Shown: positions 36,857 to 45,937 of the stretch, piece by piece
Position numbering within the stretch: position 1 is the stretch's first letter
Layout of the letters: every line of letters starts with the position of its first letter
Assembly (NCBI RefSeq): GCF_900102525.1
Contig: NZ_FNBZ01000004.1
Location: 248,001-312,000, forward strand
Direction: 5' to 3'
Source of the DNA: Allobosea robiniae
GTDB lineage: Bacteria; Pseudomonadota; Alphaproteobacteria; Rhizobiales; Beijerinckiaceae
Length of the DNA: 64,000 bases
Notes under the pieces: generated by a model
Databases searched by the model: none
Seen by the model: the letters and a program-made list of their open reading frames with translations, nothing else
What the model was told of the DNA's origin: nothing
Position numbers and translations under genes: made by a program

Positions 36857-37647
36857 CCATTCATCAACCACCCGGCAGCACCAGTCACCGCGCATTCGCG
36901 GAGCAGCTGTTTCGCGAATACGAAGACATCACCTTGCCGCTCCACGGGCGTCTGAGCGCGCAGGACAAGCGCGACGGATCGGCGGTGACCGAGGCCGACC
37001 AGGCCGCCTCGGCCCATGTGCTGCGGAGGCTCGTCGCACACACGCCGGATATCGGCGTGATCTCCGAGGAAGAGGCGGAATCCTATCTGCCGGCCGCCCA
37101 ACGCCAATGGGCGATCGACCCGCTCGACGGCACGGCGTCCTTCGCCCGCGGCTTGCCGGTCTGGGGACTGGGCATGGGATTGATCGACGGCGCGATACCG
37201 GTGAGCGGATATCTGCACTTCCCGGTGACGCGCCAGACCTTCATCTACGAGGATGGCCTGGCGCTGCTCAACGGCGCACCCATGCCCGCCCGGCCGGAAA
37301 GCCTCGCGGCGGACACGCTCAACATCATGATCACCGCGATCCACGATGTCATCGATGTTCGCCGGATCGAGGGCTACCGCCTGCACAATCTCGGTTCGAA
37401 CCTTTACCACCTGATGATGCTGGCTGCGGGGCGCTGCGACACCATCATCACCGGGCCCTGCTATCTCTGGGACCTGGCGCCCGCGCTACCGTTCACCCGC
37501 GCGCTCGGGCACGTCGAGCGCTACCTCGATGGGTCCCCGCTCGCCTTGGCGGATCTTCTGAAACCGGACTACGGGTTTCCGGTCAGGCAGCCGATGCTGA
37601 TCGGCCCGCCTGAGATCGTCGAGGCGCTTATCTCCAGATTGACCTGA
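36853..37647 (+). CDS. Inositol monophosphatase family protein
   Basis: A 264-aa metal-dependent phosphatase-fold protein beginning at GTG 36853, overlapping the permease stop (GTGA). Metal ligands are in ISEEEAE near residue 74 and the WAIDPLDGTASFARG motif near 91 (DPxDGT signature); the C-terminal WDLAPALPFTRALG matches the WD.aA motif with proline replacing part of the usual pattern. Members dephosphorylate inositol phosphates, histidinol phosphate, fructose-1,6-bisphosphate or PAP. In this operon a sugar- or polyol-phosphate is the likely substrate (inference). Confidence 0.85.
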   Translation: MTIHQPPGSTSHRAFAEQLFREYEDITLPLHGRLSAQDKRDGSAVTEADQAASAHVLRRLVAHTPDIGVISEEEAESYLPAAQRQWAIDPLDGTASFARGLPVWGLGMGLIDGAIPVSGYLHFPVTRQTFIYEDGLALLNGAPMPARPESLAADTLNIMITAIHDVIDVRRIEGYRLHNLGSNLYHLMMLAAGRCDTIITGPCYLWDLAPALPFTRALGHVERYLDGSPLALADLLKPDYGFPVRQPMLIGPPEIVEALISRLT

Positions 37648-37790
37648 CCTGCTGGAAGCAGCGCTTGTGACGCCGCTCTCAGACCACGGCGCCCGAACAG
37701 TTTCCGGTACCAAAGGAAGGCAGGGCCACTCGCGTTTGAGCTCAGGCAAAGTTGAGCGCCCGCCAAGGAGCAGGCCGCTTTCGACCTGGC

Positions 37791-37855
37791 AATGTCCGGT
37801 TCCGAGTGATCGCCTCATGTCGGTTTCTGGCGCGATCCAATGTCGGAGATGGCGC
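37791..37855 (+). repeat. Copy D of degenerate 25-bp repeat, three units
   Basis: Three imperfect units starting with AATGTCCGGTTCC (37791), TCATGTCGGTTTCTGGCGC (37815) and AATGTCGGAGATGGCGC (37839), spaced 23-25 bp. Orientation matches the other copies. Confidence 0.6.
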
Positions 37856-37909
37856 AGGAGAGTTCGAGTTGTCCATCGGCGGTAAAGACGGCGCGGAGGC
37901 CTTGCCATT

Positions 37910-37996
37910 GTTATCGCCGTGATCGGTGCCGTTGCGCAGGCGCAGATCGATCGGGTCGATCTGCGCGGCGATCGCCAACTCGTCCATCGCGCCGGA
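37910..37996 (-). pseudogene. Fragment of xanthine dehydrogenase family molybdopterin-binding subunit
   Basis: Read on the minus strand, about 29 codons encode AMDELAIAAQIDPIDLRLRN, very close to the conserved SAMDELA...DPIELRLRN block of aldehyde oxidase/xanthine dehydrogenase large subunits (family length over 700 aa). Sequence on either side has no family similarity that I recognise, so only a scrap remains. Confidence 0.5.
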
Positions 37997-38058
37997 TGAG
38001 CTTGGAGGCAGCGAATTGAATTCGTCGCCGATCGATGGTTCCGCCCCAGGGAGCTGCG

Positions 38059-39744
38059 TCAAGCCAGGCCGTCCGCGAGCTTTTCCGACAGCATCGTGGT
38101 CGGCAGATTGGTGTTGGCTCGCGGCACACAGGGCATCACGGAAGCGTCGATTACGTGCAGGCCACTGATGCCGTGGACGGCGCCATCTCGTGGAGAGACC
38201 ACGGCTGCCTCGTCATCGGCACGCCCCATCCGGCAGGTTCCTGAAGGGTGATAGCCGCCGATGGTATGCTTGCGGATCATCTCCTCCATCGCCTCGTCAT
38301 CCTCCAGGGCGGTCGGGATATCGTCGCCGCTGGCGAAGAGGCGGTCGACAAGCAGCTTGCGCAGAGGCGCCGGCCCCTCGGTCAGAAGCGCGGGACCGAG
38401 CGTGACCAGCCAGTTGCGCAGGCTGACGCCTCCGACGAGCTTGGCCATGGCACCATGGGTCGCGGCAAAAGGAGTGCTGCAGACTTGTCGCAACTCGTTC
38501 GAGGCGTAGAGCGACCACATCCGCCGCACAGCCAGCTTCATCCGCGCCATGTCGCGCGGATCGGACAGCATCTGGAAGGCGATCTCGGGTCGCCCGGCCG
38601 GATTTTCAGGATTCAGCCGCACCCAGCCGGTGGAATAGGGCTTGTTGATCCAGCTGAAGAGCGAGCCGATTCGCCGGCCGATCGGGTGCCAGGCCGACTT
38701 CGAGACGACCACCATGAACATGTCGCCATGCCCGCAGCCCTCGACCTTCGAGGAATAGCGCCAGGCCGCCTGCACATGCCGCCGTGGCGTCTTGCCGAGA
38801 CGATGCCCACGCCGGATCCATGACGACATCGCCATGGAGGGGTGTTCGTTCAGGTTTCGGCCGACGCCGGGCAAATGGTGGAGGACCGCGACGCCGGCCT
38901 CGTTCAGGCGGATTGCATCCCCGATGCCGGCACGCAGCAGCAGCGCCGGACTTTCCAGCGCGCCGGCGGACAGGATCACACGGCGCGCGGCAATACGCTC
39001 CTCTCCGATCTGGATACCGACGGCCCGCCGGCCTTCCATCAGCAGGCGGTCGACCTTTGTATCCGACCGGATGGTGAGGTTCGACCGCCGCCGGGTCGTC
39101 GTGTCGAGATAGCCCATGGCAGCCGAGCGACGCGAGCGCCGATCGGTCGTCAGCGACATCGGGAACCAGCCATCTTCGAAGACCGCATTCTGGTCGCCGA
39201 TATTGCGATAGCCCGCCACCGTCAGCGCCTGCATCGTCGCGCGGGTAAAGCCGGGCCATTCCTCCGGCATCACGCGGCTGATCGCGATCGGGCCGGACGA
39301 GCCATGCAATGGCCCGTCATAGTCCATGTCGGTCTCAAGCTTGCGGAAATAGGGCAGCACGCCTGCCCAGTCCCAGCCCTCCGCACCGAGCGCCGCCCAT
39401 TCTTCGTAGTCGGCCGGCAACCCGCGATTGCCGATCTCGCCGTTCATGCTCGACCCACCGCCGATCACGCGCGGCTGGATATAGGGTTTGACCGGGGAGC
39501 GGGAGGGATCGTTGTGCGAGACCGGCATCAACCGGGCACTCAGGTCGCGCCACTGATAGGCAGGGTTGAAGGCGGCGCGATAGGGATAGACGTCGCGGAT
39601 CTCTTCCGGCTCCTGTCCCGGCTCGAAATCGGGGCCGGCCTCAATCAGGAGGACACGGTTCTGCCCCGAGGCCGACAGCCGATTGGCCAGCACACAGCCC
39701 GCCGGCCCGCCGCCGACGATGATGTCGTCGTAGGAAGCGGTCAT
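38059..39744 (-). CDS. GMC-family FAD oxidoreductase (choline dehydrogenase-like)
   Basis: A 561-aa flavoprotein. Start at 39744 gives MTASYDDIIVGGGPAGCVLANRLS, the Rossmann FAD motif; RPRVIGGGSSMNGEIGNRG near residue 90 is GMC signature 1 and ILSAGALESPALLLRAGIG near 255 is signature 2. The active-site histidine lies in GGYHPSGTCRMG near 510 and the following conserved residue in RANTNLPTTMLSEKLAD is an Asn. GMC enzymes oxidise alcohols or sugars, passing electrons to oxygen or quinones. ATGA overlap with the upstream enolase-superfamily gene shows a two-gene operon. Confidence 0.88.
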   Translation of the reverse strand: MTASYDDIIVGGGPAGCVLANRLSASGQNRVLLIEAGPDFEPGQEPEEIRDVYPYRAAFNPAYQWRDLSARLMPVSHNDPSRSPVKPYIQPRVIGGGSSMNGEIGNRGLPADYEEWAALGAEGWDWAGVLPYFRKLETDMDYDGPLHGSSGPIAISRVMPEEWPGFTRATMQALTVAGYRNIGDQNAVFEDGWFPMSLTTDRRSRRSAAMGYLDTTTRRRSNLTIRSDTKVDRLLMEGRRAVGIQIGEERIAARRVILSAGALESPALLLRAGIGDAIRLNEAGVAVLHHLPGVGRNLNEHPSMAMSSWIRRGHRLGKTPRRHVQAAWRYSSKVEGCGHGDMFMVVVSKSAWHPIGRRIGSLFSWINKPYSTGWVRLNPENPAGRPEIAFQMLSDPRDMARMKLAVRRMWSLYASNELRQVCSTPFAATHGAMAKLVGGVSLRNWLVTLGPALLTEGPAPLRKLLVDRLFASGDDIPTALEDDEAMEEMIRKHTIGGYHPSGTCRMGRADDEAAVVSPRDGAVHGISGLHVIDASVMPCVPRANTNLPTTMLSEKLADGLA

Positions 39745-40961
39745 TTCGCGGTTCCGCCATCCTTCTTCAGGGTGAATTCCTGATAGGCGGTGCGATTGGC
39801 GAGGATGTAGTCCCAATCGTACTCGACGCCGAGGCCGGCCCCGTCGGGAACGGGCACGCAGCCGTCCTCGCCGATATCCTCCAGCGCATCGCTGTAGCCC
39901 GAGCCGAAGACCGGCGGGACGGGATTGGCGACGCCGGGGGCGACGAGCGAAAGTTCATACCAGCTCGAATTGCGCATCGCGGACATGCAATGCCGCTGGG
40001 CCGGGCCGGCAGCGTGGATCTCGCAGTCGAGGCCGAAGGCCTCGGCCAGGTGCGCAACCTTCATCGTGCCGGTGATGCCCATGTCGTAATCGGGATCGAC
40101 GCGCATGTAGTCCGTCGCCCGGTCGCGGAGCCAGGCCGCCTTGCTCTCGAGGCCGCGCACATGCTCGGTCAGCATCAACGGGGTGCGGATGTTCTCCTTG
40201 AGCTGCCGGGCGGCATGCGGGGACCAGCCGGCATCCATGAAGGGGTCTTCGTACCAGAGATAGCCACCCTCATCGCAGGCCTTGCCGACATAGATCGCGT
40301 CGGCCAGCGTGCGCAGCTCGCTTGCGGCGTCGTACATCAGCTCCATCCGGCCGCCGACGCGCCGGGCGCAGAGCAGCAGGTTCGCGGCCTCCTCCTTCGG
40401 GTCACCTTCACCCCAGCCATGGATCTTGTAGCCGCGATAGCCGAGCGCGAGGCACTCCTCGGCGAAATCGGCATAGGCCTCGATGCTGTCCAGAATTCCG
40501 TCGCGACCGCCATTCAGCGTGCTGGCATAGGTCGGAAGCCGCTGCCGGTAGCCGCCGAGGAGCCGCCAGACCGGACGATCGACGGCCTTGCCGGCCAGAT
40601 CCCACAGCGCGATGTCCAGCGCGGAATGGCCGATCGCCATGTAGTGGCGATGGGCGCGCTTCAGCTTGTTGTAGATCGCCTCGCGCTCCTCGGCGTCCTC
40701 GCCCAGGATCAGGCCGGCCGCAGCCTTCACCTGCCCGATCATGACGCCGTTCTTGCCGCTATGGACGCTGCAATACTCGCCGCGATGTCCGCCTTCGGTC
40801 TCGATCCGCAGGGCAAAGGCGCTCAACCGGGACTGCGCGCCCTTCATCACGCTGCGGTTGCCGCTCGCATCCACCCCGAGACCGTCGACCGTGTAGCCGA
40901 ACTCATGCACCTCGATCCGTGCGATCCGCGCTTCCGGCCGCGAGCCGATCAATCTGTTCAT
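39741..40961 (-). CDS. Mandelate racemase/muconate lactonizing enzyme family protein (enolase superfamily)
   Basis: A 406-aa barrel enzyme. Start at 40961 follows the GntR-type operator and leaves it outside the gene. The catalytic-lysine motif reads YKIHGWGE near residue 176, that is K-x-H instead of the commoner K-x-K. Metal ligands are offered by MYDAASE (Asp), WYEDPF (Glu) and TEHVRG (Glu), and a C-terminal catalytic His by IHAAGPAQRH. Such enzymes racemise or dehydrate acid sugars or hydroxy acids. With a GMC oxidase and a sugar importer, an acid-sugar pathway is likely, but the substrate is not evident. Confidence 0.85.
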   Translation of the reverse strand: MNRLIGSRPEARIARIEVHEFGYTVDGLGVDASGNRSVMKGAQSRLSAFALRIETEGGHRGEYCSVHSGKNGVMIGQVKAAAGLILGEDAEEREAIYNKLKRAHRHYMAIGHSALDIALWDLAGKAVDRPVWRLLGGYRQRLPTYASTLNGGRDGILDSIEAYADFAEECLALGYRGYKIHGWGEGDPKEEAANLLLCARRVGGRMELMYDAASELRTLADAIYVGKACDEGGYLWYEDPFMDAGWSPHAARQLKENIRTPLMLTEHVRGLESKAAWLRDRATDYMRVDPDYDMGITGTMKVAHLAEAFGLDCEIHAAGPAQRHCMSAMRNSSWYELSLVAPGVANPVPPVFGSGYSDALEDIGEDGCVPVPDGAGLGVEYDWDYILANRTAYQEFTLKKDGGTAK

Positions 40962-40998
40962 GGCGATCCCTGACAATTTCGGCTTGCAACCGGCAAAG

Positions 40999-41009
40999 CT
41001 GTCTGACAA
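40999..41009. promoter_or_regulatory. FadR-type (GntR) operator candidate
   Basis: CTGTCTGACAA is one base off the FadR-subfamily palindrome T-N-GT-N3-AC-N-A and lies 38 bp before the enolase-superfamily start and 53 bp before the divergent FCD-domain regulator, with a related TTGTAAGCAGAC half-site right after it (41015-41026). The placement suits autoregulation plus control of the divergent operon. Confidence 0.5.
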
Positions 41010-41061
41010 CATAATTGTAAGCAGACTGATTTAGCGCCGTCAACGGGACAGGATCGCCAGG

Positions 41062-41745
41062 ATGGACTCGGACGAAAGCCGCTCCGCGATCGCCTATCGG
41101 CAGATCGCCGGCTATATCGACAATGTCGCGGATGGCGCGCGGCTGCCGCCCGAGGCGGATTTCGCCGAAATGTTCGGGCTGTCGCGCGCCAGCATCCGCG
41201 AGGCGCTGGCGCGGCTGCGCGCCGAGGGCATCGTCCGCTCGCGCAAGGGCTCGGGCACCTTTGCGATACGCACCGGCGCGCCCGAAATGGTCAGGCTTTC
41301 GGCGATTTCCTCGCTGCGCGAACTGGCTCAATGGCACGAGGTTCGTCTTGCTCTGGAAAGCGAGGTCGCGGCTCTGTCCGCAGATCGGCGAACCGAGGAC
41401 GACCTCGCGCGCCTTCAGGCAGCGCAGGAGGCGCTACTTGCCAGCCTGCTGACCGGCCGAGGTGAGCGCGAGGACGTCGCCTTCCACGCCGCGCTGGCGG
41501 TCTGCGCCCATAATCCGAAGCTCTCGGACGCGCTGGGGCGGTTGACCTCGCACATCTTCAGCTGGGGCAATCTTTCGGCGCAGCGCTCCGTGCTGACAAT
41601 GGCGGAGCGCCGCGAGCTGATCGCGCTCGAGCATGGCGCGATCGTCGCCGCAGTCGCAGCGCGTGACGGAGATCGCGCCCGCGCCGAGATGCGCCGTCAC
41701 CTTCTGGCCGGTCGCATGCGCGTGCTCAGCGACCTGCAGACGTAA
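41062..41745 (+). CDS. GntR-family regulator, FadR/FCD subfamily
   Basis: A 227-aa regulator: winged HTH at residues 8-70 (IAGYIDNVADGARLPPEADFAEMFGLSRASIREALARLRAEGIVRSRKGSGTF) and an all-helical FCD ligand domain thereafter, with metal-site histidines such as in DVAFHAAL and RRHLL. FCD regulators usually bind organic acids or sugar acids. Divergent from the enolase/GMC genes and upstream of the CUT1 importer. Confidence 0.9.
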   Translation: MDSDESRSAIAYRQIAGYIDNVADGARLPPEADFAEMFGLSRASIREALARLRAEGIVRSRKGSGTFAIRTGAPEMVRLSAISSLRELAQWHEVRLALESEVAALSADRRTEDDLARLQAAQEALLASLLTGRGEREDVAFHAALAVCAHNPKLSDALGRLTSHIFSWGNLSAQRSVLTMAERRELIALEHGAIVAAVAARDGDRARAEMRRHLLAGRMRVLSDLQT

Positions 41746-41777
41746 GCCAAAGAAACAATCGGGGAGGAGCTCATCTC

Positions 41778-43073
41778 ATGACATCAATGCTCTTTGACAG
41801 AAGGTCCTTGCTGCGCGCCGGCGCTGCCGGGCTGGCACTGGCCAGCCTGCCGAAACAGGCTGGCGCACAGGGCCTTTCGGGCACGGTCCGGGTCTGGACC
41901 TTCCTCGGGGCAGACGGACAATCGCCGCGCGAAGTCGTGCTACGCGAGATCATCAAGCGCTTCAAGGCGGCGCATCCCGGCGTCGATGTCAGGATCGAGG
42001 CCCAGCCCTTCCAGGAACTCGAGGTCAAGTTCGTCGCCGCCTCCGCCCAGAATCGCGCACCCGACGTGATCTGGATGCGCGACACCTTCCTCGACCTGGT
42101 GCAGCAGCGCGGTGCGCTCGCCAATCTCGACGATCTTCTGTCGGCGGAGTTCAAGGCCAAGGCGCTTCCCGATCTCTATCCGGTCTTCGTCGAGAAATCG
42201 GTCTTCAGCACGAAGCGCACCTCCCTGCCGCTCTGGCCGAGCCCGGCTCAGGCGATCTTCTATCGCAAGGATGCGCTGGCCGAGCTCGGCCTCGACGCCC
42301 CGCCTCTCACCTGGGAAAAGTTCATCCCCGTCGCAGGCAAGCTGACCAAGGGCGACCGGCTGGGCTTCGGCCTGCCGACCAACGACAACAGCGTCTCGGC
42401 CTTCATCAACATCATGTCCGGGTTCGGCCCGTCGATCTTCGATGCCGCCACCGGCCAGTTCAATGTCACCGGTCCCGAGGCCAAGGAGGCCGCGAATGTT
42501 GTCAGACAGCTCGTGGCGAACGGGGCGCTGTCCCCGACGCTGCTGAATGCAATGGGCGACGATATCCAGGATCAGTTCGCCTCCGGCCGCTTCGCGATGG
42601 TGCAGGCCTTCGCGCCGCGCTTCCAGCAGTACAAGCAGATTGCCGCCGGCTATAGCGGCAAGGATCTGGCGGTCTCGGCCTGGCCCGCCTTCGGCACGAA
42701 TCCGCCCGCAGTCCTGCTCGGCCCGTATTGGACGGTGGGCATTTCCGCCAAATCGGCCAATCCGGCCGCAGCCACCGCCTTCGTCGAAAGCCTGTTCACC
42801 GAAGAGGCGTCGCTGGAATGGGCCAAGACCGCCGGTCTCGTGCCCGACCGGCGCTCCGTGCTGCGGAACCCCTATTTCGCGACGCCGGCCGCGTCGGACA
42901 TCCACGCCTTCACCGCGCTGCTCTCGGCGCCGGGCGTGATGACCTTCCCGCAGCGTATGCCCAACATCACCAAGATCTTCCCGGTGATGAACACGGCCCT
43001 GCAGGAGCTGATCGGAACCAAGGAAAGCGTGGACGCCATTCTCGGACGGGCCAAATCCACGCTGGGCTGGTAG
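41778..43073 (+). CDS. CUT1-type sugar ABC transporter substrate-binding protein
   Basis: A 431-aa SBP_bac_1 protein behind a strong GGGGAGGAG site. Leader MTSMLFDRRSLLRAGAAGLALASLPKQAGA has a twin-arginine-like DRRSLLR and AGA cleavage site, so Tat export is likely. The mature part includes IIKRFKAAHPGVDVRIEAQPFQELEVKFVAA, typical for CUT1 proteins. First gene of a five-to-six-gene operon running to 47094. Confidence 0.9.
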   Translation: MTSMLFDRRSLLRAGAAGLALASLPKQAGAQGLSGTVRVWTFLGADGQSPREVVLREIIKRFKAAHPGVDVRIEAQPFQELEVKFVAASAQNRAPDVIWMRDTFLDLVQQRGALANLDDLLSAEFKAKALPDLYPVFVEKSVFSTKRTSLPLWPSPAQAIFYRKDALAELGLDAPPLTWEKFIPVAGKLTKGDRLGFGLPTNDNSVSAFINIMSGFGPSIFDAATGQFNVTGPEAKEAANVVRQLVANGALSPTLLNAMGDDIQDQFASGRFAMVQAFAPRFQQYKQIAAGYSGKDLAVSAWPAFGTNPPAVLLGPYWTVGISAKSANPAAATAFVESLFTEEASLEWAKTAGLVPDRRSVLRNPYFATPAASDIHAFTALLSAPGVMTFPQRMPNITKIFPVMNTALQELIGTKESVDAILGRAKSTLGW

Positions 43074-43079
43074 CGCGCC

Positions 43080-43997
43080 ATGCACGCCATGCCTCTTGCG
43101 AAGCCGCGGAGCCTCGACGCCGTCGCGCGCCAGGCCCGGCTGGTCGGCTCGTCGCTGGTGGCGCCGGCCCTGCTGTTGGTCATCGCCATCAACATCCTGC
43201 CGGCGCTCTACGGGTTCTATCTGAGCCTGCACAAAGTCTTCTTCTTCGGGAACGAGGGCTTCGTCGGGCTCGCCAACTATCTCGAGCTGTTCCGCGACCC
43301 CTTCGCCTGGCAGGCGATCGGCCGGTCGCTGCTCTTCACCTTCGCCGCGCTTGCCGTCGCCGTTCCCCTGGCGCTGCTGGCGGCGATGGGCATCCGGCGG
43401 CTGGGCCGCTGGGGCAGCATCCTGCTGACGGTCCTGCTCGTGCCCTGGGCGATGAGCCCCATCGTCGTGGCGCTCCTATGGAAATGGATTCTCGTGCCTT
43501 CGCCGGGCGGGCTGGTGGGCGCGGCCTTCAATGCGTTCGGCCTGCCGCCGCAAGACCTGCTGACCGACCCGTTGCTGGCCATGCCGACGCTGATCATCGT
43601 GGCGGTGTGGCGCAACTTCGCCTTCGCCACGATCATCCTGATCGGCGGCCTCGGGCAGATCCCGCGCGATCTCTACAAGGCGGCGGCGGTCGACGGACTC
43701 GGCGCCTGGGAGAGCTTCCGCAAGATCACGCTGCCGCTGCTCGCGCCCTCGCTGCTGATCGTGATCTCGATGCTGACCATCAGCTATTTCAACGAGGTGC
43801 AGCTCATCATCGGCCTGACCGGCGGCGGCCCGATCCGGCAGACCAGCACATTGGCCTATGCGCTCTACCACACCGGCTTCGTCGAGCTGGATCAGGGACG
43901 CGGCAATGCGATCGCGGCGGTGATGTTCCTGATCAATATGGGGCTGATCGCCGTCTATATCCGCATTCTGGGCAAGCAGCCGGGAGCAGCCGCATGA
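43080..43997 (+). CDS. CUT1 sugar ABC transporter permease (MalF type)
   Basis: A 305-aa inner-membrane permease. EAA loop DLYKAAAVDGLGAWESFRKITLPLLAP near residue 200 and the TGGGPIRQTSTLAYALYHTGF segment near 245 mark it as the MalF/UgpA subunit. It begins 6 bp after the binding protein and overlaps the next permease (ATGA). Confidence 0.9.
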   Translation: MHAMPLAKPRSLDAVARQARLVGSSLVAPALLLVIAINILPALYGFYLSLHKVFFFGNEGFVGLANYLELFRDPFAWQAIGRSLLFTFAALAVAVPLALLAAMGIRRLGRWGSILLTVLLVPWAMSPIVVALLWKWILVPSPGGLVGAAFNAFGLPPQDLLTDPLLAMPTLIIVAVWRNFAFATIILIGGLGQIPRDLYKAAAVDGLGAWESFRKITLPLLAPSLLIVISMLTISYFNEVQLIIGLTGGGPIRQTSTLAYALYHTGFVELDQGRGNAIAAVMFLINMGLIAVYIRILGKQPGAAA

Positions 43998-44815
43998 AGA
44001 TACTCTCCCGCGCCTCGCTTCTCCTCGTCTGCCTGCTGGCCGGCCTCGTCGCCCTCGGCCCGATCCTCTGGGCCGCATCGACCTCGTTCAAGGCGACCAA
44101 CCGCATCTTCGCGGTTCCGCCTGAGCTCCTGCCGCAAAGTCCGACCATCGAGCACTACGCCAAGCTGGTGGCAGAGGGCGTCCACTGGGCGTTCCTGAAC
44201 AGCTCCGCCTATGCGGTCGTGGCTGTTCTGGCCTCGCTGATCCTCGGCGCGACCGCCGGCTATGCGCTGATGCGCTATCCCGTTGCGGCCAAGCCCGCGG
44301 TGCTGCTCGTCTTCCTCGGCACCATGGCGGTACCCGGCTTCGCCGTTCTGCTGCCGACGCAGATGCTGGCAACCAGCATCGGCTTGCACAACACCTGGGC
44401 GATCCTGCCGATCCTCTATGCCGGGCACATCCTGCCCTTCGCGGTCTGGGTCACCCGCTCGCATTTCGCCACCGTACCGCGCGAACTTGAGCACGCGGCC
44501 GAGATGGATGGCTATTCGCGGGCCGAGGCCGTCTGGAAGATCGTGCTCCCCGGCGCAAAGCCCGCGCTGCTGGCGGCCGCGACCTTCGGCTTCCTGCATT
44601 GCTGGAACGACTACGTCACCGGCTCGACCATGGTGGACTCGCCCGAACTGCGCACGCTCCAGGTCGCGCTGATCTTCTTCCAGGGCTTCCACGGTCGCGA
44701 TTGGGGCTCGCTGATGGCGGGCGTGATCATCGCGACGATCCCGCCCGTGGTGGTCTTCCTCCTGTTCAGAAAATTCCTGATCGGCGGCTTCGCCGATGGG
44801 TCCGTCAAAGGCTGA
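43994..44815 (+). CDS. CUT1 sugar ABC transporter permease (MalG type)
   Basis: A 273-aa permease starting at ATG 43994 over the upstream TGA. LGPILWAASTSFKATNRIF at the N-terminus, EAA loop ELEHAAEMDGYSRAEAVWKIVLPGAKP and HCWNDYVTGSTMV near residue 205 are MalG/UgpE hallmarks. Confidence 0.9.
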   Translation: MKILSRASLLLVCLLAGLVALGPILWAASTSFKATNRIFAVPPELLPQSPTIEHYAKLVAEGVHWAFLNSSAYAVVAVLASLILGATAGYALMRYPVAAKPAVLLVFLGTMAVPGFAVLLPTQMLATSIGLHNTWAILPILYAGHILPFAVWVTRSHFATVPRELEHAAEMDGYSRAEAVWKIVLPGAKPALLAAATFGFLHCWNDYVTGSTMVDSPELRTLQVALIFFQGFHGRDWGSLMAGVIIATIPPVVVFLLFRKFLIGGFADGSVKG

Positions 44816-44820
44816 ATGAT

Positions 44821-45933
44821 ATGACCGAAGCACGGCCGAATACGGCCCAATCCGTCCGCTTCCGTAATGTCGGGAAGAGTTATGGCTCCGGCTGGGCGGT
44901 GTCGGGCGTCAACATCGCCGTCGAGCCTGGGCAGTTCGTCACCCTGCTCGGCCCCTCCGGCTGCGGCAAGAGCACGACGCTCAACATGATCGCCGGGCTG
45001 GAGACGCCGACCGAAGGGCAGATCATGATCGGCGACCGGGACGTCACCACCATGAAGCCGGCAGATCGCGACATCGCCATGGTGTTCCAGTCCTACGCGC
45101 TCTACCCGCATATGACGCTCTACGAGAACATCGCCTTCCCCTTGAGGGCGCGCCGGCGCCGCACGCCCGAGGCGGAGGTCGACCGCAAGGTCCGCGCCGC
45201 CGTGAAGATGCTCGGCCTCGAGGCGATGCTCGACCGCTTCCCGCGCCAGATCTCAGGCGGCCAGCGCCAGCGCGTCGCGCTCGGCCGGGCCATGGTGCGG
45301 ACGCCGACCGTCTATCTGCTGGACGAGCCGCTCTCGAACCTCGACCAGCAACTGCGCGTGCAGATGCGTTCCGAGCTGAAAGACATCCACCAGCGGCTCG
45401 GCGCGACCATGCTCTATGTCACCCATGACCAGAGCGAGGCGATGACCCTGTCGGATCTGGTCGTGGTCATGTCGAACGGACGGGTCGAGCAGGCCGGCAG
45501 CCCGCGCGAACTCTACAACAATCCGGCCAATCTCTTCGTCGCCCGCTTCCTCGGTGAGCCCGGCATGAACATCCTCGACGGCGAGGCGACCGACGGACGG
45601 CTGCGCGGACCGGGCTTCGACATCATGCTCCCTGTCGCGGCGCAGAAGGGCGGGCGCCGAATTTCGGTGGGGCTCAGGCCCGAGGATCTGAAGCACGACG
45701 CCTCCGAGGCCGCAGCGATCCGCGGCACCGTCCGCACCGTCGAGTATCTGGGGTCGCGCAGCCTTGTCCGCGTCGAAGTGGGCGAGCGCCTGATCGCGGC
45801 CTTCCTGCCGCCATCCGTCGAGCTTCCGACCGGAGCCGCCATCGGCCTGTCACCGGCCGATCCGGACAAGGCGCGCTTTTTCGAAACCGATGGCGGCGCT
45901 TCGCTGCACTACCATCAGAACCTTGCAGGCTGA
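44821..45933 (+). CDS. CUT1 sugar ABC transporter ATP-binding protein (MalK/UgpC type)
   Basis: A 370-aa ATPase: Walker A GPSGCGKST at about residue 44, Q-loop FQSYALYPHMT, signature ISGGQRQRVALGRAM, Walker B YLLDEPLSNLD, and a C-terminal TOBE/regulatory domain (ISVGLRPEDLK near 280). It is the only CUT1 ATPase in the window and could also energise the ATPase-less importer at 33810-36856; such sharing by MalK-type subunits is known in other bacteria, but here it is inference. Confidence 0.92.
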   Translation: MTEARPNTAQSVRFRNVGKSYGSGWAVSGVNIAVEPGQFVTLLGPSGCGKSTTLNMIAGLETPTEGQIMIGDRDVTTMKPADRDIAMVFQSYALYPHMTLYENIAFPLRARRRRTPEAEVDRKVRAAVKMLGLEAMLDRFPRQISGGQRQRVALGRAMVRTPTVYLLDEPLSNLDQQLRVQMRSELKDIHQRLGATMLYVTHDQSEAMTLSDLVVVMSNGRVEQAGSPRELYNNPANLFVARFLGEPGMNILDGEATDGRLRGPGFDIMLPVAAQKGGRRISVGLRPEDLKHDASEAAAIRGTVRTVEYLGSRSLVRVEVGERLIAAFLPPSVELPTGAAIGLSPADPDKARFFETDGGASLHYHQNLAG

Positions 45934-45937
45934 GCCC

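Larger units (their letters stand above)
37648..38058. other. Decayed intergenic region
   Basis: A 410-bp gap between convergent operons. It contains a three-unit copy of the degenerate repeat (37791-37855) and a short fragment of a molybdopterin dehydrogenase (37910-37996). Otherwise no gene is supported. Confidence 0.6.
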
